This document shows positions 16,466 to 24,561 of a DNA stretch of 34,227 nucleotides, piece after piece; the stretch's first letter is position 1, and each line of letters starts with the position of its first letter. This DNA is from Streptomyces xiaopingdaonensis (lineage in GTDB: Bacteria; Actinomycetota; Actinomycetes; Streptomycetales; Streptomycetaceae): the NCBI RefSeq assembly GCF_000262345.1, contig NZ_AJTQ01000165.1:1-34227 (forward strand), written 5' to 3'. The position numbers were made by a program, and so were the translations under genes. The notes beneath the pieces are model-generated. The model saw nothing but the letters and a program-made list of their open reading frames with translations, was not told where the DNA came from and searched no databases.

Positions 16466-17394
16466 GAGCGCCGGGCTCCCTCGCACGCCGGCGGGGGTTC
16501 CGGAAGCGGATCAACTGGCCGGCCATGGGCCTCATGGCGCCGTGGTTCCTCGGATTCGGAGTCTTCTTCCTCTACCCGCTGCTCGCCAACGTTTACATCT
16601 CCCTGACGCGCTACGACCTGATCACGCCCGCGAAGTTCATCGGCCTGGACAACTGGCGCTTTCTCTTCCAGGACGACGCGCTGCTGACCGGTATCGGCAA
16701 CAGCGCCTGGATTCTACTCATCGGCGTCCCCGTGAAGATCGCGTTCGCCTTCCTCGTCGCGCTGATGATTTCCCGAGTGAAGCGCGGCAGCGGCATCCTG
16801 CGCACCGTCTTCTATCTGCCGTACCTGATGCCGCTGGTCGCGGCGTCCCTCGGGTTCGTCGTACTGCTGAACCCTTCGGCCGGTCCGGTCAACACCGTCC
16901 TGTCCCACCTCGGCGTCGACGGGCCACTGTGGTTCGACGATCCGGGATGGGCCAAGCCCTCACTGTTGCTGCTGGACACCTGGATGGTCGGCAACCTGAT
17001 GGTGATCTTCCTCGCCGCCGTGCTGGACGTGCCACAACAGCTCTACGAGGCCGCCGAGATCGACGGGGCCGGCAGATTCGGCAAGCTGTGGCACGTGACG
17101 CTGCCGGCGATCCGCCCGGTGCTGGTCTTCGCCGGAGTGACCGCGTGCATCGACGCGCTGCAGTACTTCACACAGGCGTACGTCGTGGCGACCTCGCTCT
17201 CCGGCGGCGCCACCAACGGCGCGGAGTCCCTCGGGTATCCGAACGACTCGACACTCTTCTTCCCCGTGCTGCTGTACAAGCAGGGTTTCCGCTACTTCAA
17301 CATGGGCTACGCCTCCGTGCTCGCCCTGCTGTTGTTCGCGGTGTCCTTCTGCATCGCATTCGTCATGCTCCGGCGCGCCAGCCGGTGGTCCTAG
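16462..17394 (+). CDS. sugar ABC transporter permease, MalF-like
   Basis: The 310-residue membrane protein has about six hydrophobic segments, beginning with MGLMAPWFLGFGVFFLYPLL. The cytoplasmic EAA loop that docks the ATPase reads YEAAEIDGAGRFGKLWHVTLP, followed by IRP. It belongs to the MalFG-type carbohydrate permeases. Start GTG overlaps the lipoprotein stop as GTGA with GGGAGG just upstream. It pairs with the next gene to form the channel. Confidence 0.93.
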   Translation: MRAPGSLARRRGFRKRINWPAMGLMAPWFLGFGVFFLYPLLANVYISLTRYDLITPAKFIGLDNWRFLFQDDALLTGIGNSAWILLIGVPVKIAFAFLVALMISRVKRGSGILRTVFYLPYLMPLVAASLGFVVLLNPSAGPVNTVLSHLGVDGPLWFDDPGWAKPSLLLLDTWMVGNLMVIFLAAVLDVPQQLYEAAEIDGAGRFGKLWHVTLPAIRPVLVFAGVTACIDALQYFTQAYVVATSLSGGATNGAESLGYPNDSTLFFPVLLYKQGFRYFNMGYASVLALLLFAVSFCIAFVMLRRASRWS

Positions 17395-17412
17395 GAAGTG
17401 GGAGCAGCGTCG

Positions 17413-18321
17413 ATGTCCACTCTCGCCCCGACTCGCCGTAGGGCCGCCGGGCCGCAGCCGCCGCGGCCGGGCCTCGATCGTCAGGTCGTCCGCAGGCGGA
17501 GGCAGCAGTTCCTGGAGACGGTCGCGGAACGCGCCTTCGTCATCGCCCTGGCGTTCTTGGTGCTGGTGCCGTTCGTGCTCATCGCCCTCACTGCGCTGAT
17601 GAGCAACTCGCAGACACTGTCGGCGAGTCTGTGGCCCGAGACCTTCCAGTGGCACAACTTCGTCGAGGTCTTCGAACGGATTCCGCTGGCGCGGTACGCG
17701 GGCAACACCCTGCTGTACGCGGTCCTCGGCACGCTCGGGACGCTGCTCTCCAGCGTGCCCGCCGCCTACGCGATGGCGAAGTTGGAGTGGCGAGGCAGGC
17801 ACGTATGGCTGCTGATGACCGTCGGCGTCATGATGCTTCCCCCGCAGGTGACGCTCGTCCCACTCTTCTCGATGTGGGCCTCGGTCGATCTGGTCGGCAC
17901 GCTGGTCCCCTTGGTGGCGCCGCTCTTCTTCGGCCACGCCTTCAGCATCTTCCTGCTCCGGCAGTTCTTCCTCACCGTTCCGCAGGAGTATCTGGAGGCG
18001 GCACGGTTGGACGGCTGCAGCGAACTCCGCACACTGGTGCGCGTCGTCCTCCCGATGACGAAGCCCGCCCTGGCCGCCGTCGCTGTCTTCCAATTCACGT
18101 TCTGCTGGAACGACTTCCTCGGTCCGCTGCTCTACGTCGGCAACAACGAAAGCGCCTGGACCCTGCCGGTGGGGCTCACCCAGTTCCGCGGCTCCTACCA
18201 GGTCGAGTGGAATCTCACGATGGCCGCCTCGCTGCTGGCGGCGCTCCCCGTCGTGATCCTCTTCTTCTTCGCCCAGAAGAGCTTCGTGAAGGGCATCACC
18301 CTCACCGGCGTCAAGGGCTGA
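17413..18321 (+). CDS. sugar ABC transporter permease, MalG-like
   Basis: The 302-residue second permease has about six membrane segments and the EAA loop YLEAARLDGCSELRTLVRVV, then LPMTKPAL. The charged N-terminus (about 40 residues, Arg-rich) is cytoplasmic. I prefer ATG 17413, with GGGAG eight bases before it, over GTG 17398, which has no spaced ribosome site. No ATPase gene follows. In Streptomyces such importers commonly use the shared ATPase MsiK encoded elsewhere, which I assume here. This is the last gene of the operon. Confidence 0.92.
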   Translation: MSTLAPTRRRAAGPQPPRPGLDRQVVRRRRQQFLETVAERAFVIALAFLVLVPFVLIALTALMSNSQTLSASLWPETFQWHNFVEVFERIPLARYAGNTLLYAVLGTLGTLLSSVPAAYAMAKLEWRGRHVWLLMTVGVMMLPPQVTLVPLFSMWASVDLVGTLVPLVAPLFFGHAFSIFLLRQFFLTVPQEYLEAARLDGCSELRTLVRVVLPMTKPALAAVAVFQFTFCWNDFLGPLLYVGNNESAWTLPVGLTQFRGSYQVEWNLTMAASLLAALPVVILFFFAQKSFVKGITLTGVKG

Positions 18322-18370
18322 CCAACTGACCGTCGGACCGGCTCTTCCCGCAAGCGGAAGCATGTTGGTC
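18320..18370 (+). terminator. probable terminator of the ABC operon
   Basis: GACCAAC at 18320-18326, overlapping the stop codon, pairs with GTTGGTC at 18364-18370. Inside, CTTCC (18343-18347) can pair with GGAAG (18356-18360). The long loop makes it a moderate candidate. Confidence 0.45.
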
Positions 18371-18399
18371 GGGTGCGCGGCTCAACCAGCTCCTGCAAC

Positions 18400-18549
18400 G
18401 CAAGCTCCGCGTCGTCCCGCGCATCCTGGCACGCGGGAGAAGTCCCAGGGCGAACGGGCGTCGAGTCCGGCTTCCTGCGGGGTGAGGCGCGAGCGGGCGG
18501 AGCGGAGGAACTCCGCCATCGGTGCGCTGGTGGGGTGCTGACGGTCCAT
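18400..18549 (-). pseudogene. N-terminal remnant of an XRE-family regulator
   Basis: On the minus strand from ATG 18549 or 18519 the frame reads MAEFLRSARSRLTPQEAGLD and, 12 residues later, RVPG. This closely matches the start of the Streptomyces helix-turn-helix regulators (EFLRSRRARLTPEDVGLP...RRVPGLRREELA). After RVPG the similarity shifts frame (DDAELALQELV) and is then lost. The ligand-binding half is missing, so this is a broken leftover. Similarity is judged by eye. Confidence 0.5.
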
Positions 18550-18986
18550 CACCCAAGACTCGCGCATCCGCGGAGGGTTCGGCAGCGGGAAGGTGGCCCA
18601 TTCCGTCCCCCGACGACGGGGGCCCTTCTGCGGCCTCTCCCGCCCGCCCGGAGCTGGTTCAGTGGAAACCGCCCCACCACCGAAACAGCGACCGGAGCCT
18701 TCCCGTACAGGCGACAGAGAGGCAACGCATGACCTGCGACACTCCGACCGGACCCTCGGCCGGTAACACGAAACGGCACTGAGCAAACGGCCCGTCCGGA
18801 CGCAGAGTTCACTTGCCGCGGGCAGCGCCTGTTGGCTTTGGCGAAAATCTCTCCGCGAGCAGGAAAACCTGTTTCTGCGTCGCCGCTGCATCTCGGCATC
18901 GCCGGATGGCCGGACCGCAGACGAGCAGGTGGATGTACTGGTCAGCGACTGAAATGAAGTTCCATCTCACAACAAAGGAGTCCGAG
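18550..18986. other. gap before the SDR gene; no intact gene recognised
   Basis: This 437-base stretch has small open frames on both strands without domains. It becomes less GC-rich towards the right (18830-18980), as expected for a promoter region of the SDR gene, but I could not pick a convincing -35/-10 pair. Confidence 0.4.
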
Positions 18987-19736
18987 TTGAGCGACGACCG
19001 AAGTCTGGCCGGTAAGACGGCCATAGTCACGGGAGCGGCAAGCGGAATCGGCAGGGCGACTGCTCTTCTGCTACACGATCGAGGCGTTCAGGTAGTCGCC
19101 GAGGACCGTGATCCCGCGGTCGAGCAGATGGCACAGCAGGGCATCGTTCCCCTGGTCGCCGATGTCACCGAGGAAGACAGCGCGGCGCGTGCTGTCGCAC
19201 TGGCCCGCGACGAGTTCGGCTCGCTGGATGTGCTCGTGAACAATGCGGGTGTCATCATCAATCAGCGGGTAACCGAGATGAGCTTGCAGGATTTCAACTC
19301 GGTCCTGACGGTGAACACCATCGGTGCCTTTCTGCATACGCGGGAGGCGCTGAAGGTCATGTCTGAGCAGGGTTCGGGCGCGATCGTGAACGTCGCTTCC
19401 TATGCGTCCTTCCAGGTTTTCCCCACGATCGCGGCTTACGCCGCATCGAAGGGAGCGTTGGCGCAACTCACCCGTGCGGCGGCCGTGGAGGCCATTGAGC
19501 ACGGTGTACGCGTGAACGCGGTCGGTTCCGGCGACGTGGTCACCAACATCCTCAACGATGTGCGGTCTGACGGGCAGGAGTTCCTCGCCGAACACGGCCG
19601 CGGCACCCCCATCAAGCGTGCTGCCCAACCGAAGGAGATCGCTGAAGTGATCGCCTTCCTCGCCTCCGACCGTGCCAGCTACCTGGTCGGTTCCGTCGTG
19701 ATGGCCGATGGCGGAATGGGGATCTCACTCTCGTAA
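18987..19736 (+). CDS. SDR-family NAD(P)-dependent oxidoreductase
   Basis: The 249-residue protein is a classical short-chain dehydrogenase. It has the cofactor motif TGAASGIG, the NNAG motif, and the catalytic Ser (VNVASYAS) thirteen residues before the Tyr of YAASK, followed by Lys. The C-terminus GSVVMADGGMGIS is typical. I start it at TTG 18987 because AAAGGAG lies six bases before it and the length then fits the family; an upstream in-frame ATG at 18954 lacks a site. Many third-position T and A bases set it apart from neighbours and suggest transfer. Substrate unknown; it could oxidise or reduce a sugar or polyol linked to the nearby transport operon, but it is more than 600 bases away and may be independent. 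Confidence 0.88.
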   Translation: MSDDRSLAGKTAIVTGAASGIGRATALLLHDRGVQVVAEDRDPAVEQMAQQGIVPLVADVTEEDSAARAVALARDEFGSLDVLVNNAGVIINQRVTEMSLQDFNSVLTVNTIGAFLHTREALKVMSEQGSGAIVNVASYASFQVFPTIAAYAASKGALAQLTRAAAVEAIEHGVRVNAVGSGDVVTNILNDVRSDGQEFLAEHGRGTPIKRAAQPKEIAEVIAFLASDRASYLVGSVVMADGGMGISLS

Positions 19737-19855
19737 CCACCAGGCACCCCGTCGCCGCCTGCCGCCGGATAGTGCGTCGCCAGAACACTGCCTGACCCGC
19801 ATACCACGCCGGCAGCCCGGGGTCTTCCCCGCGGCGATCGGTGACGGCGAAGGAC

Positions 19856-19939
19856 CAACCTCGACGTCGGGTCGTCCGGCAGCCACCACAGGCCAGCCCA
19901 CTCGCCGGCCTCGTCGAGATGCGAAGGAGCGTTGGACAT
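19856..19939 (-). pseudogene. possible remnant of an ApeA-like (HEPN-associated) protein N-terminus
   Basis: From ATG 19939 the minus strand reads MSNAPSHLDEAGEWAGLWWL, then PDDPTSR. This resembles the opening of ApeA N-terminal domain proteins, where a G-x-WWLP-(E/D)-(N/D)-P block follows a short leader. After the Ser-Arg the similarity stops. An overlapping frame continues with WSFAVTDRRGEDPGLPAWY, which I cannot assign. A truncated start of a defence-type gene is the best reading, from memory of the family. Confidence 0.35.
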
Positions 19940-19981
19940 CGTGTTCCCTGTCCAGGCTCCTTCTTGTCTCGACGCAAGGTG

Positions 19982-21070
19982 TCAGTTCGAAAATCTGAAC
20001 TCCACCACATCCCCGTCCCGCATCACGTAATCCTTGCCCTCCATCCGAGCCCGCCCCTTGGCGCGGGCCTCGGGGACGGAGCCGGTCTCCATGAGGTCGT
20101 CGTAGGAGATGATCTCGGCCTTGATGAAGCCCTTCTGGAAGTCGGTGTGGATGACGCCGGCCGCCTCGGGGGCCGTGGCGCCCTTCGGGATCGTCCAGGC
20201 GCGGGCCTCCTTGGGGCCGGCCGTGAGGTAGGTCTGGAGGCCGAGAGTGCGGAAGCCGACGTGTGCCAGGGTGGCGAGTCCCGGCTCCTCCTGGCCGACC
20301 GTGTTGAGGAGTTCGAGGGCCTCCTCCTCGTCGAGTTCGGCGAGGTCGGCCTCGAGCTTGGCGTTGAGGAAGACGGCTTCGGCGGGGGCGACCAGGTCGC
20401 GCTGCTCCTGCTTGAACTCCTCGTCGGTGAGTTCGTCCTCGTCGACGTTGAAGACGTAGAGGAAGGGCTTGGTCGTCAGGAGGTGGAGGTCGTGGAGGAG
20501 CGCCGCGGACTCGGTGCCCTGGCGGATGCCCTCGGAGAAGAGGGTGTTGCCCTTCTCCAGGATCTCCTTCGCCTCCTGGACGGCCTTCAGCTCGGGCTGC
20601 CGGTCCTTCTTGACCCGGGCCTCCTTCTCCAGCCGCGGCAGGACCTTCTCGATCGTCTGGAGGTCGGCGAGGATCAGCTCGGTGTTGATCGTGTCGATGT
20701 CGTGCGCGGGGGAGATGCGGCCGTCCACGTGGACGACGTTGTCGTCCTTGAAGGCGCGGATCACCTGGCAGATCGCGTCGGACTCGCGGATGTTGTGGAG
20801 GAACTTGTTCCCCAGCCCCTCGCCCTCGCTGGCGCCCCGCACGATGCCGGCGATGTCGACGAAGTCGACGGTGGCGGGCAGCACCTTCTGCGAGTCGTAG
20901 AGCCGGGCGAGCTCCGCGAGCCGCGCGTCCGGCACACCGACGACGCCGACGTTGGGTTCGATGGTGGCGAACGGATAGTTGGCCGCCAGGACGTCGTTCT
21001 TGGTCAGGGCGTTGAACATGGTCGACTTGCCGACGTTGGGCAGGCCGACGATTCCGATCGTGAGCGACAC
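19982..21070 (-). CDS. ychF: ribosome-associated ATPase YchF (Obg-like)
   Basis: The 362-residue protein has the full family length. The G1 loop GLPNVGKST is at 9-17, followed by YPFATIEPNVG and VDIAGIVRGASEGEGLGN (G3 region). The nucleotide-specificity motif reads FNVDEDE instead of NKXD, as expected for YchF, which prefers ATP. The C-terminal TGS-like part ends in GRARMEGKDYVMRDGDVVEF then RFSN. It is a translation-associated stress ATPase found in nearly all bacteria. Start ATG 21070. The DedA reading frame upstream on the same strand runs over this gene without a stop, which is odd. Confidence 0.97.
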   Translation of the reverse strand: MSLTIGIVGLPNVGKSTMFNALTKNDVLAANYPFATIEPNVGVVGVPDARLAELARLYDSQKVLPATVDFVDIAGIVRGASEGEGLGNKFLHNIRESDAICQVIRAFKDDNVVHVDGRISPAHDIDTINTELILADLQTIEKVLPRLEKEARVKKDRQPELKAVQEAKEILEKGNTLFSEGIRQGTESAALLHDLHLLTTKPFLYVFNVDEDELTDEEFKQEQRDLVAPAEAVFLNAKLEADLAELDEEEALELLNTVGQEEPGLATLAHVGFRTLGLQTYLTAGPKEARAWTIPKGATAPEAAGVIHTDFQKGFIKAEIISYDDLMETGSVPEARAKGRARMEGKDYVMRDGDVVEFRFSN

Positions 21071-21136
21071 GTGGCGACTTCCCGTAGCGAGAGGATCTTG
21101 AGGACCGGCCCGCCGAGCACGGACCAGTCCACCAGT

Positions 21137-21776
21137 CTACGGGCGCCCTCGGACGGCACGACCGGCCCCGGGCCGAGGAGGGCCGGCCGCCGATCCACGG
21201 CAGGACGCACGCACGGCCGCGCCTCTTCGCCCACACCACGGCGCCGGCAGCCGCCCCCAGCACGAGCGAGGGGCCGAGGGCGTACCGGAGGGAGGCGGCC
21301 GCGACGTACCCGGCGGCGGTCTCCGCCGCCGACCACAGCAATCCGGCCGCCGCGCTCGCGGGGGCGAGGCGCCGATAGGGCAGCCGAGCGGCACCCGCGA
21401 GGTGGGGCACGAGGGTCCGCACCACCGGCAGGAAGCGGCCCAGGAAGACGGCCTGCCGGCCCCGGCGGTCCATGAGCGTCTCGGCACGCTGCCAGACGGA
21501 GGCGGGCAGGCGGCGGCCGAGTCGTCCCGTACGCATACGGGCGCCGAGCGTGCGGCCGGTCCGGTGGGCGAGGAAGTCCCCCGCCACCACCGCGGACGCG
21601 GCGACCGCGACCAGCACGGGCAGGTCCAGCCGACCGGCCCGCGCCAGCCCGCCGGCCGCGAGCAGCAGCGTCAGGGTGGGGACGAACGCCCCGACGAGCA
21701 GGACCGATTCGGCGAGGACGGCCAGCGCCACGACGGCGTACGCACCGGCGGGCGCCTGTTCCAGCGCCCCGTTCAT
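21137..21776 (-). CDS. DedA-family membrane protein, 3' end frameshifted or lacking its stop
   Basis: ATG 21776 overlaps the methyltransferase stop as ATGA. About 200 residues form a DedA/SNARE-associated-type membrane protein: hydrophobic segments near the N-terminus, the family signature MDRRGRQAVFLGRFLPVVRT, then HLAGAARLPYRR, and two more hydrophobic segments ending in GAVVWAKRRG. DedA proteins are linked to lipid-carrier recycling and membrane homeostasis. Where the protein should end there is no in-frame stop: the frame continues through all of ychF to 19725. A one-base shift after the last membrane segment would end it at TAG 21137-21139, which I use as the boundary. A sequencing indel, a real frameshift, or a fused overlong protein are all possible. 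Confidence 0.65.
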
Positions 21777-22477
21777 CCGACGGCCACGGCTTCGCGGCGA
21801 GGCGCGGGCGCCGCCGGCGCCGGCCGTCGGAGCTGCCAGACCCTCGCGGGTGGAAGGTTGGGCCACACCGTCCGGCAGCCGGTTGCGTAGCTGCGCCGGT
21901 AGCCGGCGAGCACCTCCTCGACGGCCCGGTGCCGCCGCGTCCGGTTGCGGGAGGCGAACAGGGCGGAGGCCGGGAGGGTGCCGAGGTAGGCGAAGTAGGT
22001 CAACGTGCCTCCGGGACGCAGCAGTTCGAGGTACCGCTCCATGACCGTCGCGACGTGCCGGGGTGCGAAGTTCGCGAAGGGCAGGCCGGAGACGACGGCG
22101 TCGTAGCTCCGGTCGGTCTCCACCTCCTCGACGGGACGCAGGTGGAGCCGCACCTCCTTTCCGTCCTGTCGGTGCCGGTCTGCGAGGCGTTGCAGCCGGT
22201 CGGCGAAGCGCGGGTTGGCTTCGACGACGTCCAGTCGGCTCCCCCTCGGCAGCCGCGAGAGGAGCGCGCTCGTCACCACGCCTGTGCCCGCGCCCGCTTC
22301 GAGGACGGTCGCGGGGCCGTGCGCGGGGGCGCACGCCGGTTCGCTCAACGCGTGCGCGAGCCCTCTGCCGCTGGGTGCGACGGCGCCGGTGGTACGCATG
22401 TCCCTGGCGGCTTCCCTGAGGAAGGCCCAGCCGTCGGAGCGCGGAGGTCGGTCGTGCCGCGCGGTCTCGTGATCCAT
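21773..22477 (-). CDS. class I SAM-dependent methyltransferase, phospholipid N-methyltransferase-like
   Basis: The 234-residue protein opens with FLREAARDMRTTGAVAPSGR, the pattern of PmtA-type phospholipid and rRNA-adenine-like methyltransferases (FLR...VGAVAPSSRAL). AdoMet motif I reads VLEAGAGTGVVT, then LDVVEANPRFA (motif II acidic), YDAVVSGLPFANF (motif IV region) and LLRPGGTLTYFAY. No signal or membrane segment. It overlaps the DedA gene by ATGA, which supports a membrane-lipid substrate such as phosphatidylethanolamine (inference). It appears leaderless: TAGCGT lies seven bases before ATG 22477. Confidence 0.85.
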   Translation of the reverse strand: MDHETARHDRPPRSDGWAFLREAARDMRTTGAVAPSGRGLAHALSEPACAPAHGPATVLEAGAGTGVVTSALLSRLPRGSRLDVVEANPRFADRLQRLADRHRQDGKEVRLHLRPVEEVETDRSYDAVVSGLPFANFAPRHVATVMERYLELLRPGGTLTYFAYLGTLPASALFASRNRTRRHRAVEEVLAGYRRSYATGCRTVWPNLPPARVWQLRRPAPAAPAPRREAVAVG

Positions 22478-22610
22478 GCCGGAGACGCTAGGAACCGGGC
22501 CGGGACGGTGAATCCGCCTTCCCGCGACGGCCCACCCCTACCAAAGTCGGGGGCGCGGGCAGAAGTCGGTCGGGGGACAGCACATGATCGGCGCGCCTAA
22601 GGTCTCGGGG

Positions 22611-23738
22611 ATGAGACGGAGAGAGGACCTTCCCTGGGCCGCCTACGGGCGCAGGGCACTGATCCTGGTACTGGTGCTCAACGCCGTGCAGAGCGCGTCC
22701 GTCGGCGCAGACGGTGCCTACCTGACCTGGCGGACCGCGGTCGCCCTGCTGTGCGGGGCGGCGCTGCTGGTGCGCCGTCTGCCCTGGCTCGTCGCGCCGG
22801 TGAGCACAACGGTGGCGACGGGTGCGTGGGGGTGGCCGATGCTGCCACTGCTCCTCGTCGCCCTCTTCGATCTCGCTGCGCGCCGCCGGCCCGCGTGGGC
22901 GGTCTGCTGCGGCGTCGCCGTCATGGTCGCCAACTCCTCGTCGCTGGAGCCGGATTCGCTCTGGCGGCCCCAGCAGTACGGCTCCACGCTGTTCCTTCTC
23001 CTGGCCGTCGTCGGCGGGTTGTGGGTGGGAAGCCGTCACCGCCTGGTGGGACTGCTCAACTCGCAGGTGGAGCGGTTGCGCGTCGAGCGGGAGCTCCGGG
23101 AGGAGGCCGCGCGCGCCGCCGAACGCTCCCGCGTCGCCGCGGAGATGCACGACGTGCTCGCCCACCGTCTGAGTCTCGTCGCGCTCCACTCCGGCGTGCT
23201 CGCCACCAAGTCCGACGCGCTCCCCGAACCGGTCGCGGAACGCCTCGCGCTGCTGCGCACCACCTCCACGCAGGCCCTGGCCGACCTGCGGGACGTCCTC
23301 GGCGCCCTGCACACCCCGGACGCGGCCGGAACGGCACCCGTCCTGCGCGACGTGCGGGAACTCGTCGCGCAGGCACGGCAGTCCCAGCACGTCGAACTGG
23401 ACGTCGAGGGCCGCGCCGAGGAGGCTCCGGCCGCGCACCGGCTCGCCGTCTACCGGCTCGTGCAGGAAGGTCTCACCAACGCCCGTAAGCACGCCGCGGG
23501 TTCACCGGTGCACATCCGCCTCGACTACCGGCCGCCCGACACCACGGTCGAGGTCGTCAACGGCCCCGGCACCCCCGCCGCGCTCGCAGAGCCCTCGGGC
23601 TTCGGGCTGGTGGGGCTGCGCGAGCGCGTCTCCGCGCTCGGCGGAGAGCTCAGCGCCGGCCCGCACGGCTCCGACTGGCGACTCGCGGCCCGTATCGCCC
23701 ATCCCGCCCCCGACGGACAGGAAAGTTCCCGCACATGA
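22611..23738 (+). CDS. NarL/DesK-type sensor histidine kinase
   Basis: The 375-residue protein has four to five hydrophobic segments in residues 15-145, a coiled-coil linker (150-175) and a HisKA_3 dimerisation region with AAEMHDVLAHRLS, in which His180 is the phosphorylation site. The ATPase part has RLVQEGLTNARKHA (N box) and GFGLVGLRERV (G box). I use ATG 22611, nine bases after a CTAAGGT box, as a likely leaderless start; ATG 22584 in frame, with GGGGGA before it, would add nine residues. The stop overlaps the response-regulator start as ATGA, so the two form a two-component pair. The signal is unknown. Confidence 0.93.
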   Translation: MRRREDLPWAAYGRRALILVLVLNAVQSASVGADGAYLTWRTAVALLCGAALLVRRLPWLVAPVSTTVATGAWGWPMLPLLLVALFDLAARRRPAWAVCCGVAVMVANSSSLEPDSLWRPQQYGSTLFLLLAVVGGLWVGSRHRLVGLLNSQVERLRVERELREEAARAAERSRVAAEMHDVLAHRLSLVALHSGVLATKSDALPEPVAERLALLRTTSTQALADLRDVLGALHTPDAAGTAPVLRDVRELVAQARQSQHVELDVEGRAEEAPAAHRLAVYRLVQEGLTNARKHAAGSPVHIRLDYRPPDTTVEVVNGPGTPAALAEPSGFGLVGLRERVSALGGELSAGPHGSDWRLAARIAHPAPDGQESSRT

Positions 23739-24385
23739 TCCGCGCCATGATCGTCGACGACGACGCCCTCGTCCGTCTGGGACTCGCCGACCTGCTCGAC
23801 GGGGACGAGGCGATCGAGACGGTCGCCCAGGCGTCCGACGGCCTCCACGCGGTCGAACTCGCCACGGCCCACCGCGTCGACGTCGCCCTGGTCGACGTGC
23901 GCATGCCGCGCATGGACGGCATCGCGGCGACCGCCCGCCTGCGCGCCCTGCCCCACCCTCCGAGCGTGATCACGCTGACCACTTTCGATCTCGACGAGTA
24001 CGTCTACGACTCCCTCACGGCCGGAGCCGACGGCTTCCTCCTCAAGGACACGGCCCCTGCCGAGATCCTCCGCGCCGTCCACCTCGTCGCCTCCGGTTCG
24101 GCGATGCTCCATCCCGCGGCGGCGCGCAGGCTCATCGACCGCTACCACCAGGCCGGCCACTCCAGGACCGCGGCCGCCCGGGACAAGCTGGAGAGCCTCA
24201 CCCCGCGCGAACGCGAGGTGCTCGCGCTGCTCTCCCGCGGGAAGACCAACGCGGAGATCGCCGCACACCTCGGCATGCGCGAAAGCACCGTCAAGGCACA
24301 CGTCAGCCGCATCCTCACCGCGCTGGAGGCCGACAACCGCGTACAGGCCGCCCTCCGCGCCCGCGACGCCGGCTTCACCGGCTGA
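23735..24385 (+). CDS. LuxR/NarL-family response regulator
   Basis: The 216-residue protein has a receiver domain (1-120) with acidic pocket Asp8-Asp10, phospho-acceptor Asp54 (LVDVRMPRMDG) and Lys at FLLKD. A C-terminal LuxR helix-turn-helix (about 152-210) shows LTPREREVLALLSRGKTNAE and STVKAHVSRIL. It is translationally coupled to the kinase gene and should be phosphorylated by it. Confidence 0.95.
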   Translation: MIRAMIVDDDALVRLGLADLLDGDEAIETVAQASDGLHAVELATAHRVDVALVDVRMPRMDGIAATARLRALPHPPSVITLTTFDLDEYVYDSLTAGADGFLLKDTAPAEILRAVHLVASGSAMLHPAAARRLIDRYHQAGHSRTAAARDKLESLTPREREVLALLSRGKTNAEIAAHLGMRESTVKAHVSRILTALEADNRVQAALRARDAGFTG

Positions 24386-24561
24386 GGTGCCCGGCGGGCC
24401 GGGGGGCAATTGCGGGCTTGCGCACCAAACTTGGCATACGCCCTGAAAGACCCGTAGCTCCGGCAACCGGCCGTTCCGCCCACCGCCGCACGCCCGACAC
24501 CCCACCTCCGCACGCGTGTCCGTCGCCCCGCAGCCCCGGGGGCACCGCCTACCGTGGCCCG

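Noticed and set aside
18373..18732. Plus-strand 119-codon frame between the ABC operon and the SDR gene
   Set aside because: No ribosome site or domain; the minus strand here carries the XRE remnant.
19673..19850. Minus-strand continuation reading WSFAVTDRRGEDPGLPAWY as part of the ApeA-like remnant
   Set aside because: It is in another frame and I do not recognise it, so I limited the remnant to the 28 residues with similarity.
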